A stretch of DNA of 6,514 bases from Corynebacterium accolens. Its GTDB lineage: Bacteria > Actinomycetota > Actinomycetes > Mycobacteriales > Mycobacteriaceae. Below the pieces are notes generated by a model, which worked only from the letters and a program-made list of their open reading frames with translations, was not told the DNA's origin and searched no databases. The stretch is taken from the NCBI RefSeq assembly GCF_030515985.1, contig NZ_CP100376.1, positions 1,140,515-1,147,028 of the forward strand, read 5' to 3'. Below, piece after piece: positions 1-5,674 of this stretch; positions within the stretch are counted from its first letter, which is position 1; each line of letters begins with the position of its first letter. The translations under genes were made by a program, and so were the position numbers.

Positions 1-2
1 CC

Positions 3-773
3 CCGGACGCCACCCTGGAGGAGGCACAGGAAAACAAGTACCGCCTCATCTTTGACAAGCTGCGCCTGAAAGAAGGCGACACCCACCTAGACGTGGGCTG
101 TGGCTGGGGCGGCATGGTGCGCTACGCCGCACGCCGCGGCGTGAAGTCCATCGGCGTGACCTTGTCGCAAGAGCAGGCCGAGTGGGGCCAAAAGAAAATC
201 GAGGAAGAAGGCCTACAGGATCTGGCCGAGGTCCGATTCATGGACTACCGCGATGTCACCGAAGAAGGCTTTGATGCCATCTCCGCCATCGGCATCATCG
301 AGCACATCGGCGTGCAGAACTACGATGACTTCTTCAAGTTCATGTACAGCAAGCTCAAGATCGGCGGCCTGATGTTGAACCACAACATCACCTACCCGGA
401 TAACCACAAGACGCCCAAAGGCGGCTTCATCGACCGCTATATTTTCCCCGATGGCGAGCTCACCGGTTCCGGCAACGTCACCAAGGCCATGCAGGACAAT
501 GGCTTCGAGGTCTTCCACACCGAATCCCTGCGCTTTGATTACATGCGCACCCTGCACGAGTGGTGCGAGAACTTGAAGGAGAACTGGGAAGAGGCCTGCA
601 ACCTGGTAGGCCTGCCCACCGCCCGCCTCTACGGCATCTACATGGCCGGCTCGGAGTGGGGCTTCGAGCGCAATATCATTAACCTCTACCACTTCTTGGG
701 CATCAAGCTCGGCGAGGCCGGCTCCCGCGCCGGCGTGCCTGAGCGCCGTTGGTGGGAAGACAGCCGCTTTTAA
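3..773 (+). CDS. Cyclopropane-fatty-acyl-phospholipid synthase family SAM methyltransferase (5' partial; likely 10-methylene fatty acid synthase)
   Basis: The first 256 residues visible are the C-terminal catalytic part of a CFA-synthase family methyltransferase; the frame is open to the left edge, so roughly 170-180 N-terminal residues and the start codon lie outside (estimated from the usual ~430 aa). Seen: the SAM-binding motif LDVGCGWGG at local residues 29-37, followed by GVTLSQEQ, then FDAISAIGIIEHIG with the acidic residue E100 in the position of the conserved Glu of E. coli Cfa, an N-H-N motif near residue 124, and FIDRYIFPDG. Known for the family: methyl transfer from SAM to the double bond of a phospholipid-bound unsaturated acyl chain, at the membrane surface. 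The partner gene downstream points to the BfaB/TmsB (UfaA1-like) branch, which makes 10-methylene stearate from oleate. That specificity is inferred; an ordinary cyclopropane synthase or a mycolate-modifying enzyme is the alternative. The family call is firm. Confidence 0.93.
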   Translation, partial: PDATLEEAQENKYRLIFDKLRLKEGDTHLDVGCGWGGMVRYAARRGVKSIGVTLSQEQAEWGQKKIEEEGLQDLAEVRFMDYRDVTEEGFDAISAIGIIEHIGVQNYDDFFKFMYSKLKIGGLMLNHNITYPDNHKTPKGGFIDRYIFPDGELTGSGNVTKAMQDNGFEVFHTESLRFDYMRTLHEWCENLKENWEEACNLVGLPTARLYGIYMAGSEWGFERNIINLYHFLGIKLGEAGSRAGVPERRWWEDSRF

Positions 774-779
774 AAGGAG
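774..779 (+). promoter_or_regulatory. Shine-Dalgarno site that sets the start of the FAD oxidoreductase
   Basis: AAGGAG begins right after the TAA stop of the methyltransferase and lies 5 nt before the ATG at 785. It supports that ATG over an in-frame GTG at 749, which would lie inside the upstream gene and has no comparable site. The close spacing suggests translational coupling. Confidence 0.75.
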
Positions 780-784
780 CCCAT

Positions 785-2287
785 ATGACCCTTTTGGATC
801 ACTTACGCGAGCGCGTTTCTGCCCTGCAGCCGCGCCCCGTCGACGCCGTGCGCATCGAGCCCGTAGGCTGGCAGGCCCACCGCGCCGGCGTAGACACCTT
901 ACTGCGCAGCTTCCGCGAGGTCCCCGCCGGCAAGCGCGTGCGCTTGGCCAAAAAGACCTCTAACCTCTTTCGCGGCCGCAGCGAGAATCAGGTAGGCCTT
1001 GATGTCTCCGACCTAGGCGGGGTTATCGAGGTCGATCCCCTCGCCCGCACCGCCGATGTGCAGGGCATGTGCACCTACGAGGACTTGGTCGATGCCACCT
1101 TGCCGCACGGCCTCATGCCGTTCGTCGTTCCGCAGCTTAAGACCATCACCCTGGGCGGCGCGGTGACCGGCATGGGCGTGGAATCCACGAGCTTCCGCAA
1201 CGGCCTGCCGCACGAGTCCGTCATCGAGATGGATATCCTGACCGGCACCGGCGAAATCCTTACCTGCTCGCGCGAGCAGAACGTCGATCTCTTCCGCCTC
1301 TTCCCCAATTCCTACGGTTCTTTGGGCTACGCGGTGCGCCTGAAGATCGAGCTCGAGCCCGTCCCGCCTTACGTGGAGCTGCGCGAGCAGCGTTTCCACA
1401 CGGTGGAGGAGGCAAGCCGCGTGCTTGCCGATGTCTCCGTCAACCACACCCACGAGGGTGAGTCCGTCGATGGCCTAGACGGCGTGGTCTTTTCCGAGGA
1501 CGAGGCTTACCTCGTCTTCGCCCGCTTTACCGATGAGGAGGGCCCTACCTCCGATTACACGCGGGATAAGATCTACTACCGCAGCCTGCAGCACGCCCAG
1601 GGCATGCGACGCGACCGCCTTACCATCCGCGACTATATCTGGCGCTGGGATACCGACTGGTTCTGGTGCTCGCGTGCCTTTGGCGCCCAGAACCCCAAGG
1701 TGCGCAAGGTCTGGCCGCGCGAGCTGCGCCGCAGCTCCTTCTACTGGAAGCTGGTGCGCCTGGACCGCAAGTACGAGTTGGAGTACAACTTCATCAAAAA
1801 GCCGCACGGCAAGCCGCGCGCCGAGCGCGTGGTCCAGGATATCGAGGTCACCCCGGAAAACCTCCCGGAGTTCCTCCACTGGTTCTTCCAGGCCTCCGAT
1901 ATCCAGCCGGTCTGGCTCTGCCCCATCCGCCTGCGCGATGGTGTGGGCGATCTCGTGGGCACCGGCGATATTGCCGCCGAGTCCCAGGACCCCTGGCCGC
2001 TCTACCCGCTGCGCCCCGGAAAGACGTGGGTCAACGTCGGCTTCTGGTCCGGTGTGGACGGCGATCACGTCGATCCCAGCGCCCCCGGCAATGGTGCGTT
2101 CAACCGCGTCATTGAAGAGAAGGTCAATGACTTGGGCGGCCACAAGTCGCTGTACTCCGAGGCCTTCTACTCCCGGGAGCGGTTCGAGGAGCTCTACGGC
2201 GGAAAGCTTCCCGATGCCATCAAGGCCGTAACGGACCCCGATGACCGCTTTCCCGGCCTCTTTGAAAAGACCGTGGACGAGGCCTAG
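785..2287 (+). CDS. FAD-binding oxidoreductase, DHCR24-like (likely 10-methylene fatty acid reductase)
   Basis: A 500-residue flavoprotein with an N-terminal PCMH-type FAD-binding domain (about residues 45-195) and a C-terminal substrate domain. Seen: the FAD-domain segments TITLGGAVTGMGVES (residues 120-134), LPHESVIEMDILTGTGE (141-157) and NSYGSLGYAVRLKIEL (175-190). The later segments RDYIWRWDTDWFWCSRAFG (282-300), DIQPVWLCPIR (372-382) and GGHKSLYSEAFYSRERFEELYG (451-472) are characteristic of the DHCR24-like branch (delta24-sterol reductase relatives). No signal peptide or membrane segment is visible. The start at ATG 785 is chosen because AAGGAG lies 5 nt upstream. It sits 11 nt after a CFA-family methyltransferase; this pair is known as BfaB/BfaA or TmsB/TmsA (Rv0447c/Rv0449c in M. 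tuberculosis), in which the flavoprotein reduces the 10-methylene intermediate to 10-methylstearate with NADPH. The family is clear; the precise substrate is inferred from the neighbour. Confidence 0.92.
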   Translation: MTLLDHLRERVSALQPRPVDAVRIEPVGWQAHRAGVDTLLRSFREVPAGKRVRLAKKTSNLFRGRSENQVGLDVSDLGGVIEVDPLARTADVQGMCTYEDLVDATLPHGLMPFVVPQLKTITLGGAVTGMGVESTSFRNGLPHESVIEMDILTGTGEILTCSREQNVDLFRLFPNSYGSLGYAVRLKIELEPVPPYVELREQRFHTVEEASRVLADVSVNHTHEGESVDGLDGVVFSEDEAYLVFARFTDEEGPTSDYTRDKIYYRSLQHAQGMRRDRLTIRDYIWRWDTDWFWCSRAFGAQNPKVRKVWPRELRRSSFYWKLVRLDRKYELEYNFIKKPHGKPRAERVVQDIEVTPENLPEFLHWFFQASDIQPVWLCPIRLRDGVGDLVGTGDIAAESQDPWPLYPLRPGKTWVNVGFWSGVDGDHVDPSAPGNGAFNRVIEEKVNDLGGHKSLYSEAFYSRERFEELYGGKLPDAIKAVTDPDDRFPGLFEKTVDEA

Positions 2288-2306
2288 GACGGGTCCCAAA
2301 ACACAT

Positions 2307-2343
2307 AAGGGTGGAACGCTAGTGAAAGCGTTCCACCCTTTTT
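2307..2343 (+). terminator. Rho-independent terminator of the methyltransferase-oxidoreductase operon
   Basis: A perfect 14-bp inverted repeat, AAGGGTGGAACGCT (2307-2320) and AGCGTTCCACCCTT (2327-2340), with a 6-nt loop and a T-run of five at 2339-2343. It lies 19 nt after the oxidoreductase stop. Read from the minus strand, the stem is followed by TTATGTGTTTT, so it may also stop transcripts from the small minus-strand ORF. Confidence 0.93.
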
Positions 2344-2350
2344 GCAGCTA

Positions 2351-2375
2351 CGGGCCCAATCCCTGACAGGGCCCG
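2351..2375. other. GC-rich inverted repeat between convergent genes
   Basis: CGGGCCC (2351-2357) and GGGCCCG (2369-2375) form a perfect 7-bp stem with an 11-nt loop. It lies 18 nt past the stop of the small minus-strand ORF and has no T-run on either strand. It may act as a weak terminator or a 3'-end stabiliser for the small transcript; this role is inferred. Confidence 0.4.
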
Positions 2376-2393
2376 AGGCTTTAATCAGCGCGA

Positions 2394-2534
2394 CTACTGC
2401 GCTTGGGCCACCTGCGCGGTCTCAGCGTTATCCGGCTGGGACAGCTGCGGGTTGGTGTCAACGGGGCCGGTGGAGCCGGCGAGCGCAAGCACGGCGGAGA
2501 TGACAGCGGCAAGGAATGAAGAAATGGACGACAT
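2394..2534 (-). CDS. Small hypothetical protein (46 aa) with hydrophobic N-terminal helix
   Basis: A short frame from ATG (2534-2532) to TAG (2396-2394). I do not recognise the family. Residues 1-20 are MSSISSFLAAVISAVLALAG, a hydrophobic stretch of about 16 residues. The tail (21-46) is polar, proline- and glutamine-containing and acidic, ending in QVAQAQ. There is no Lys or Arg anywhere (D26, D35, E38; net charge about -3), so it lacks the basic n-region of a normal signal peptide. AGGA lies 7 nt before the ATG as a weak ribosome site. Alternatively TAGGAT (2546-2541) could be a -10 box giving a leaderless mRNA starting at the ATG. A hairpin region follows the stop. Possible roles (inference only): a small membrane or mycomembrane peptide, like the short corynebacterial porins that lack signal peptides. 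It could also be a chance frame in a 330-nt gap; the upstream dyad and clean gene-like layout favour a real gene. Confidence 0.5.
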   Translation of the reverse strand: MSSISSFLAAVISAVLALAGSTGPVDTNPQLSQPDNAETAQVAQAQ

Positions 2535-2559
2535 AGCAAAATCCTAGCTAGTAGGGATG

Positions 2560-2580
2560 AGTGTTTACGGTGATAACACT
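2560..2580. promoter_or_regulatory. Dyad AGTGTT-N9-AACACT, candidate operator of the small ORF
   Basis: AGTGTT at 2560-2565 and AACACT at 2575-2580 are exact inverse complements with a 9-nt spacer. The element ends 26 nt upstream of the ATG of the small minus-strand ORF. If that mRNA starts at or close to its ATG, the dyad overlaps the -35 region, where a regulator would bind. I do not recognise it as a known box. A 6-bp half-site could arise by chance. Confidence 0.35.
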
Positions 2581-2611
2581 ACCACTGCCATGCATACGCC
2601 CGCATAGATCG

Positions 2612-2660
2612 ACTACACCCCCTCACCCCGCACATAAGGTGCGAGGAAAGGGGGTGTAGT
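2612..2660 (-). terminator. Long stem-loop downstream of rplO, probable terminator of the ribosomal operon
   Basis: ACTACACCCCCT (2612-2623) pairs perfectly with AGGGGGTGTAGT (2649-2660). An inner stem CGCAC/GTGCG (2629-2633 with 2639-2643) closes a 5-nt loop, ATAAG, with mismatches between the two stems. It begins 16 nt after the rplO stop in the direction of transcription. There is no T-run after it on either strand, so it would be a T-less terminator of the kind proposed for actinobacteria, or a 3'-end protecting hairpin. Confidence 0.7.
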
Positions 2661-2676
2661 TATTCCCTAGTCCAGA

Positions 2677-3123
2677 TTACTTGGTGTTGGCGGAACCGCC
2701 AGCAGCCTCAATCTTTTCTACAGCGGACTTGGAGAACTTGTCTGCGGTGACGTTCAACTTAACGTTGATGTCGCCGCTGCCCAGAACCTTGACCGGCTGG
2801 TTAGCGCGGACGAGGCCAGCAGCTGCGATGTCAGCGACGGTGATGTCGCCGCCATCGGCAAACTTCTCGGCCAAGTCAGCCACGTTAACAACCTGGTACT
2901 CAACGTGGTTCGGGTTCTTGAATCCCTTGAGCTTAGGCAGACGCATGTGGATGGGCATCTGTCCACCCTCGAAAGCAGCGGGAACCTGCTTACGAGCGCC
3001 GGTACCCTTGGTACCGCGACCAGCGGTCTTACCCTTGGATGCCTCACCGCGGCCAACGCGGGTCTTGGGCTTATTTGCTCCTGCGGTTGGGCGCAGGTCG
3101 TGCAGCTTGATGATATCAGCCAT
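2677..3123 (-). CDS. rplO: 50S ribosomal protein L15
   Basis: 148 residues, the normal bacterial length. It binds 23S rRNA late in assembly of the large subunit. Seen: a basic, glycine-rich N-terminal extension with [19 protein letters not shown] (residues 22-40), [18 protein letters not shown] (53-70), and the L15 signature region from [19 protein letters not shown] (112-130) to [12 protein letters not shown] (132-143). The ATG is preceded at 6 nt by GGGGAG and starts 3 nt after the rpmD stop, so it is probably translationally coupled. It is the last gene of the cluster; in most bacteria secY follows directly, but here a strong stem-loop and an unrelated region follow. Identification is certain. 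Confidence 0.98.
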   Translation of the reverse strand: MADIIKLHDLRPTAGANKPKTRVGRGEASKGKTAGRGTKGTGARKQVPAAFEGGQMPIHMRLPKLKGFKNPNHVEYQVVNVADLAEKFADGGDITVADIAAAGLVRANQPVKVLGSGDINVKLNVTADKFSKSAVEKIEAAGGSANTK

Positions 3124-3126
3124 GGT

Positions 3127-3312
3127 TTACTCCCCTGCCACTTCTTCGACGGTGACCAGGTGGCGAACCTTGTGAACCATGCCGCGGATGATCGGGGTGT
3201 CCTGCTTAACAACGGACTGACCGATGCGCTTGAGACCCAGAGCCTCAATGTTCTTGCGGTGGTTCGGCTTGGTGCCCACCAGGCCCTTTACCTGTGTAAT
3301 CTTCAGAGCCAT
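3127..3312 (-). CDS. rpmD: 50S ribosomal protein L30
   Basis: 61 residues, the usual short bacterial form. It is a small structural protein of the large subunit. Seen: the L30 pattern [18 protein letters not shown] (residues 14-31), then [16 protein letters not shown] (38-53), with a short acidic tail EEVAGE. The start ATG lies 3 nt after the rpsE stop, and GGAGG is placed 8 nt upstream inside the rpsE end, which supports this start. It sits between rpsE and rplO exactly as in the canonical spc operon. Nothing unusual was seen. Confidence 0.97.
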   Translation of the reverse strand: MALKITQVKGLVGTKPNHRKNIEALGLKRIGQSVVKQDTPIIRGMVHKVRHLVTVEEVAGE

Positions 3313-3315
3313 TGT

Positions 3316-3939
3316 TTATGCCTCCTGACCTGCGCGCTTGCGCAGCATACGGGCCGGGGTGACCTCTTCGATGGACTTGCCACGGCGTGCGGCAACCTCT
3401 TCGGGGCGGACCAGCTGCTTGAGGCCGTCCACGGTTGCGCGGACGACGTTGAGTGCATTGTCGGAGCCCAGGGACTTCGACAGAATGTCCTGCACGCCAG
3501 CGCATTCAAGCACTGGACGAGCAGCACCGCCGGCGATGACACCAGTACCAGGAGCGGCGGGCTTCATCATGACGATGCCCGCTGCGTCGCGACCCTCTAC
3601 CGGGTGGGTGATGGTGCCGGCAACCATAGGTACGCGGAAGAAGTTCTTGCGAGCCTCTTCTGCACCCTTCTGGATTGCAGCCGGAACTTCCTTAGCCTTG
3701 CCGTAGCCAACGCCTACCTGGCCCTGGCCGTCACCAACGACGACGAGAGCGGTGAAGGACATGTTGCGGCCACCCTTGACGGTCTTGGAGACGCGGTTGA
3801 TGGTCACAACGCGCTCGATGTACTTATCGCGCTCGTTGTCCTGCTGGTTACGACGATCGTTGCGACGGCCGTTGCCGCCGCGGTTGTTCTTGTTGTTCTC
3901 GGCGGAGCGTCCGCCGTCACGCTGTTCACGGTCCGACAT
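3316..3939 (-). CDS. rpsE: 30S ribosomal protein S5
   Basis: 207 residues; longer than E. coli S5 because of an N-terminal low-complexity extension (residues 1-40) rich in Arg, Asn, Asp and Glu, a common actinobacterial feature. Seen: the S5 N-terminal domain with [15 protein letters not shown] (44-58), [20 protein letters not shown] (62-81) and [17 protein letters not shown] (84-100), then the C-terminal domain with [15 protein letters not shown] (131-145) and [15 protein letters not shown] (155-169). S5 acts in decoding fidelity and mRNA entry. The KGG loop (residues 55-57), where spectinomycin-resistance changes arise in other species, looks wild type. GGAAGG lies about 8 nt upstream of the ATG. 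It follows rplR after a 40-nt gap, the widest in the cluster. Confidence 0.98.
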   Translation of the reverse strand: MSDREQRDGGRSAENNKNNRGGNGRRNDRRNQQDNERDKYIERVVTINRVSKTVKGGRNMSFTALVVVGDGQGQVGVGYGKAKEVPAAIQKGAEEARKNFFRVPMVAGTITHPVEGRDAAGIVMMKPAAPGTGVIAGGAARPVLECAGVQDILSKSLGSDNALNVVRATVDGLKQLVRPEEVAARRGKSIEEVTPARMLRKRAGQEA

Positions 3940-3979
3940 TACGCGATCCTTCCGTTGATGTTTCCGTTGACGATGATCA

Positions 3980-4381
3980 TTAGAACTTCAGACCACCTTC
4001 ACGTGCGGCGTCTGCCAGCGCAGCGACGCGGCCGTGGTACTTGTAGCCTGCGCGGTCAAAGACGACCTGCTCAATGCCAGCGGCCTTGGCGCGCTCAGCA
4101 ATCAGTTCGCCCACCTTGGCAGCCTTTGCCTTCTTATCGCCCTCGAATGCACGGATGTCCGCTTCCATGGAGGATGCGGAAACCAGGGTGTGGCCTGCCA
4201 AGTCATCGATGACCTGGACGTGCATGTGGCGCGAAGAGCGGTGCAGGACCAAGCGCGGGGACTCAGGGGTGCCACGCAGGGTCTTACGGATACGGAAGTG
4301 GCGGCGTGCGCGTGCTTCGCGACGACGAGAAGAAATGTCCTTGCCGACTGGAGTGCGCTTCGTGTTTTCAGTGTTTGCCAT
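3980..4381 (-). CDS. rplR: 50S ribosomal protein L18
   Basis: 133 residues. L18 binds 5S rRNA together with L5 and L25-type proteins in the central protuberance. Seen: a basic N-terminal part with [22 protein letters not shown] (residues 17-38), [19 protein letters not shown] (42-60), and the C-terminal signature [20 protein letters not shown] (106-125) ending EGGLKF. The ATG begins 3 nt after the rplF stop. No strong Shine-Dalgarno site is seen directly before it (only GGGTAAG), so expression probably relies on coupling to rplF translation. Its position between rplF and rpsE is canonical. Confidence 0.98.
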   Translation of the reverse strand: MANTENTKRTPVGKDISSRRREARARRHFRIRKTLRGTPESPRLVLHRSSRHMHVQVIDDLAGHTLVSASSMEADIRAFEGDKKAKAAKVGELIAERAKAAGIEQVVFDRAGYKYHGRVAALADAAREGGLKF

Positions 4382-4384
4382 TGC

Positions 4385-4921
4385 TTACTTACCCGTCTTT
4401 CCGACCTTGCGACGGATCTGCTCGCCTTCGTAGCGAATACCCTTGCCCTTATAAGGATCGTCCTTACGCAGGCGACGGATATTAGCGGCGATCTGTCCGA
4501 CTAGTTGCTTGTCAATACCGGTAATGGACAGCTTGGTGTTGCCGTCCACTGCGAAGGTGATTCCCTCCGGAGCCTTAATGAGGACCGGGTGGGAATAGCC
4601 CAGGCTGAATTCCAGGTCCTGGCCCTTTTGCTGCACACGGTAGCCGACACCAAAGATTTCCATCTTGATGGTGAAGCCCTCGGTCACGCCGATGACGGCG
4701 CTGTTGAGCAGCGAGCGGGACAGGCCGTGCAGTGCACGGTGCTTGCGGTGATCATCAGGGCGGGAAACGGTCAAGATGCCGTCTTCCACGTTGATGGTGA
4801 TCGGATCCGGAACGTTTACGCTCTGGGTACCCTTAGGGCCCTTGACCTCAACGTCTTGGCCGTTGATGTTGATTTCGACGCCGTTTGGTACGGCGATCGG
4901 TGCTAGACCGACTCGAGACAT
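4385..4921 (-). CDS. rplF: 50S ribosomal protein L6
   Basis: 178 residues, normal length. L6 has two similar alpha/beta domains and contacts 23S rRNA near the factor-binding site. Seen: the N-terminal motif [23 protein letters not shown] (residues 24-31), [19 protein letters not shown] (62-80), FGVGYRV (90-96), LGYSHPV (107-113) and the C-terminal signature [21 protein letters not shown] (155-175). A good ribosome site, AGGGAGG, begins just after the rpsH stop, 8 nt before the ATG. The gap to rpsH is 15 nt. Confidence 0.98.
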   Translation of the reverse strand: MSRVGLAPIAVPNGVEININGQDVEVKGPKGTQSVNVPDPITINVEDGILTVSRPDDHRKHRALHGLSRSLLNSAVIGVTEGFTIKMEIFGVGYRVQQKGQDLEFSLGYSHPVLIKAPEGITFAVDGNTKLSITGIDKQLVGQIAANIRRLRKDDPYKGKGIRYEGEQIRRKVGKTGK

Positions 4922-4936
4922 GTGTCAAACCTCCCT

Positions 4937-5320
4937 TTACCAGACGTAGGCGAGAACTTCTCCGCCTACGCCCTTCTCCTCAGCCTGACGGTCAGTCAGC
5001 ACACCGTGGGACGTGGAAATGATAGCCACGCCCAGGCCGCCCAAGACCTGTGGCAGTTCGGTGGACTTTGCATACACACGCAGACCCGGCTTAGACACGC
5101 GACGCAGACCAGACAGGGAACGCTCGCGGTTGTTGTACTTCAGCTCGAGGGACAGGGTGTGGCCCTCAACGGTGTAGTCAGCGATGTAGCCTTCCTGCTT
5201 CAAGATGTCAGCAATGTTTGCCTTCAACTTGGAGGTAGGCATCGACACGACGTCGTGGTGTGCGTTACTTGCGTTACGCACGCGCGACAGCATGTCGGCA
5301 ATAGGATCAGTCATAGTCAT
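4937..5320 (-). CDS. rpsH: 30S ribosomal protein S8
   Basis: 127 residues. S8 binds helix 21 of 16S rRNA and is a primary assembly protein; in E. coli it also represses the spc operon by binding its mRNA. Seen: [17 protein letters not shown] at the start, [20 protein letters not shown] (27-46), [15 protein letters not shown] (71-85), and the signature [20 protein letters not shown] (101-120) ending EVLAYVW. The first ATG (5320) is chosen because corynebacterial S8 proteins, as I remember them, start [11 protein letters not shown]; a second ATG lies two codons in. The protein seems about 5 residues shorter than the 132 I recall for relatives, around residues 51-56. There is no strong Shine-Dalgarno site close to the ATG; AAAGG ends 16 nt before it, so initiation may be unusual. 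It is the first gene of the cluster. Confidence 0.97.
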   Translation of the reverse strand: MTMTDPIADMLSRVRNASNAHHDVVSMPTSKLKANIADILKQEGYIADYTVEGHTLSLELKYNNRERSLSGLRRVSKPGLRVYAKSTELPQVLGGLGVAIISTSHGVLTDRQAEEKGVGGEVLAYVW

Positions 5321-5397
5321 ATGAGTGACCGTGTACCTTTCTCGTTGCGGTTCCCGTGCTCACCAAAGCGTTTTCCGTGTGATTTCGGGCTACTCAC
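5317..5397 (-). other. Possible 26-codon leader ORF overlapping the rpsH start
   Basis: A GTG at 5397-5395 opens 26 codons ending in TGA at 5319-5317, which overlaps the rpsH ATG as ATGA, the classic coupling arrangement. GAGGAG (5404-5399) is only 1 nt from the GTG, too close for good initiation; in-frame GTG (5406) and TTG (5412, 5448) codons also exist upstream. The peptide is basic and matches nothing I know. The frame is open through the whole leader, which at this GC content can happen by chance. Confidence 0.25.
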
Positions 5398-5411
5398 GCT
5401 CCTCACGGTCA
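5326..5411 (-). promoter_or_regulatory. Structured rpsH leader (long-range stem before the start codon)
   Basis: In the minus-strand transcript TGACCGTG (5411-5404) is exactly complementary to CACGGTCA (5333-5326), which ends 5 nt before the rpsH ATG. Inside the enclosed ~70 nt, AGCGT (5400-5396) can pair with ACGCT (5371-5367), extendable by two G-U pairs, and CGG-GAA-CCG (5356-5348) makes a small hairpin. Such folding would hide the GAGGAG and the area before the ATG. It could be a control site for the operon; this is inference from pairing alone. Confidence 0.35.
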
Positions 5412-5454
5412 ATACCGCAAGGCGCTCGCCACCCTTTGATTCAGACAACGGTCC

Positions 5455-5482
5455 GCTATAAACGGCGAGGGGCCTACAACAA
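5455..5482 (-). promoter_or_regulatory. Candidate promoter of the rpsH-rplO operon
   Basis: TTGTTG (5482-5477) and TATAGC (5460-5455) are spaced by 16 nt. The stretch just upstream (5483-5503) is A/T-rich and resembles an UP element. A start near 5448 would give a leader of about 130 nt. A promoter is expected here because the neighbouring gene is divergent. Confidence 0.5.
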
Positions 5483-5674
5483 AGTTGATGTTCAATTCTT
5501 TTTCGGCTCTGCGTTTTACCAGTTCAGCACTCAAGACCCGCAAGGCTTTGCGCGTGCACCGGCTGCAGCGCAGGCACGCCGGAACACTTTACGCCATATC
5601 CTGCGGTTTTCCAAATAAATCCCCTGCATTCATTACAGTCGGATACAGCGCCACATAGTTGAGGAGTAGTTGAG
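5483..5674. other. Divergent intergenic region between the rpsH promoter and the DUF6457 gene
   Basis: No convincing gene is seen. GCGTGC (5552-5557) pairs exactly with GCACGC (5574-5579); an inner CTGC/GCAG stem (5563-5566 with 5570-5573) leaves a 5-nt bulge. TACAGT (5634-5639) could be a -10 box for the rightward genes, about 36 nt before their first ATG, but no good -35 box accompanies it. The rightward promoter is therefore not settled. Confidence 0.4.

Noticed and set aside
93..95. GTG at 93 as the true start of the methyltransferase
   Set aside because: It falls inside the SAM-binding motif LDVGCGWGG, and family-like sequence continues upstream in frame to the window edge.
213..692. 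Minus-strand open frame inside the methyltransferase
   Set aside because: It is antisense to conserved catalytic motifs of the CFA-family gene and has no supporting motif.
749..787. GTG at 749 as an earlier start for the oxidoreductase
   Set aside because: It would overlap the methyltransferase end, and the ATG at 785 has AAGGAG at the right distance.
1475..2299. Minus-strand open frame of 274 codons opposite the oxidoreductase
   Set aside because: It is a shadow of the FAD oxidoreductase and overlaps its stop; no family motif was seen.
2288..2676. Mobile element, tRNA or CRISPR remnants in the convergent gap
   Set aside because: No terminal repeats with a transposase, no cloverleaf and no repeated spacer units are seen; only hairpins, one dyad and the small ORF.
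2905..4212. Plus-strand open frame of 435 codons opposite the ribosomal genes
   Set aside because: It lies antisense to rplO, rpmD, rpsE and rplR, which are certain. Its translation has no recognisable domain, and such frames are common opposite GC-rich genes.
5490..5495. TTGAAC as the -35 box of the rpsH promoter
   Set aside because: It is 29 nt from TATAGC, too far; TTGTTG at 5482-5477 gives a 16-nt spacing.
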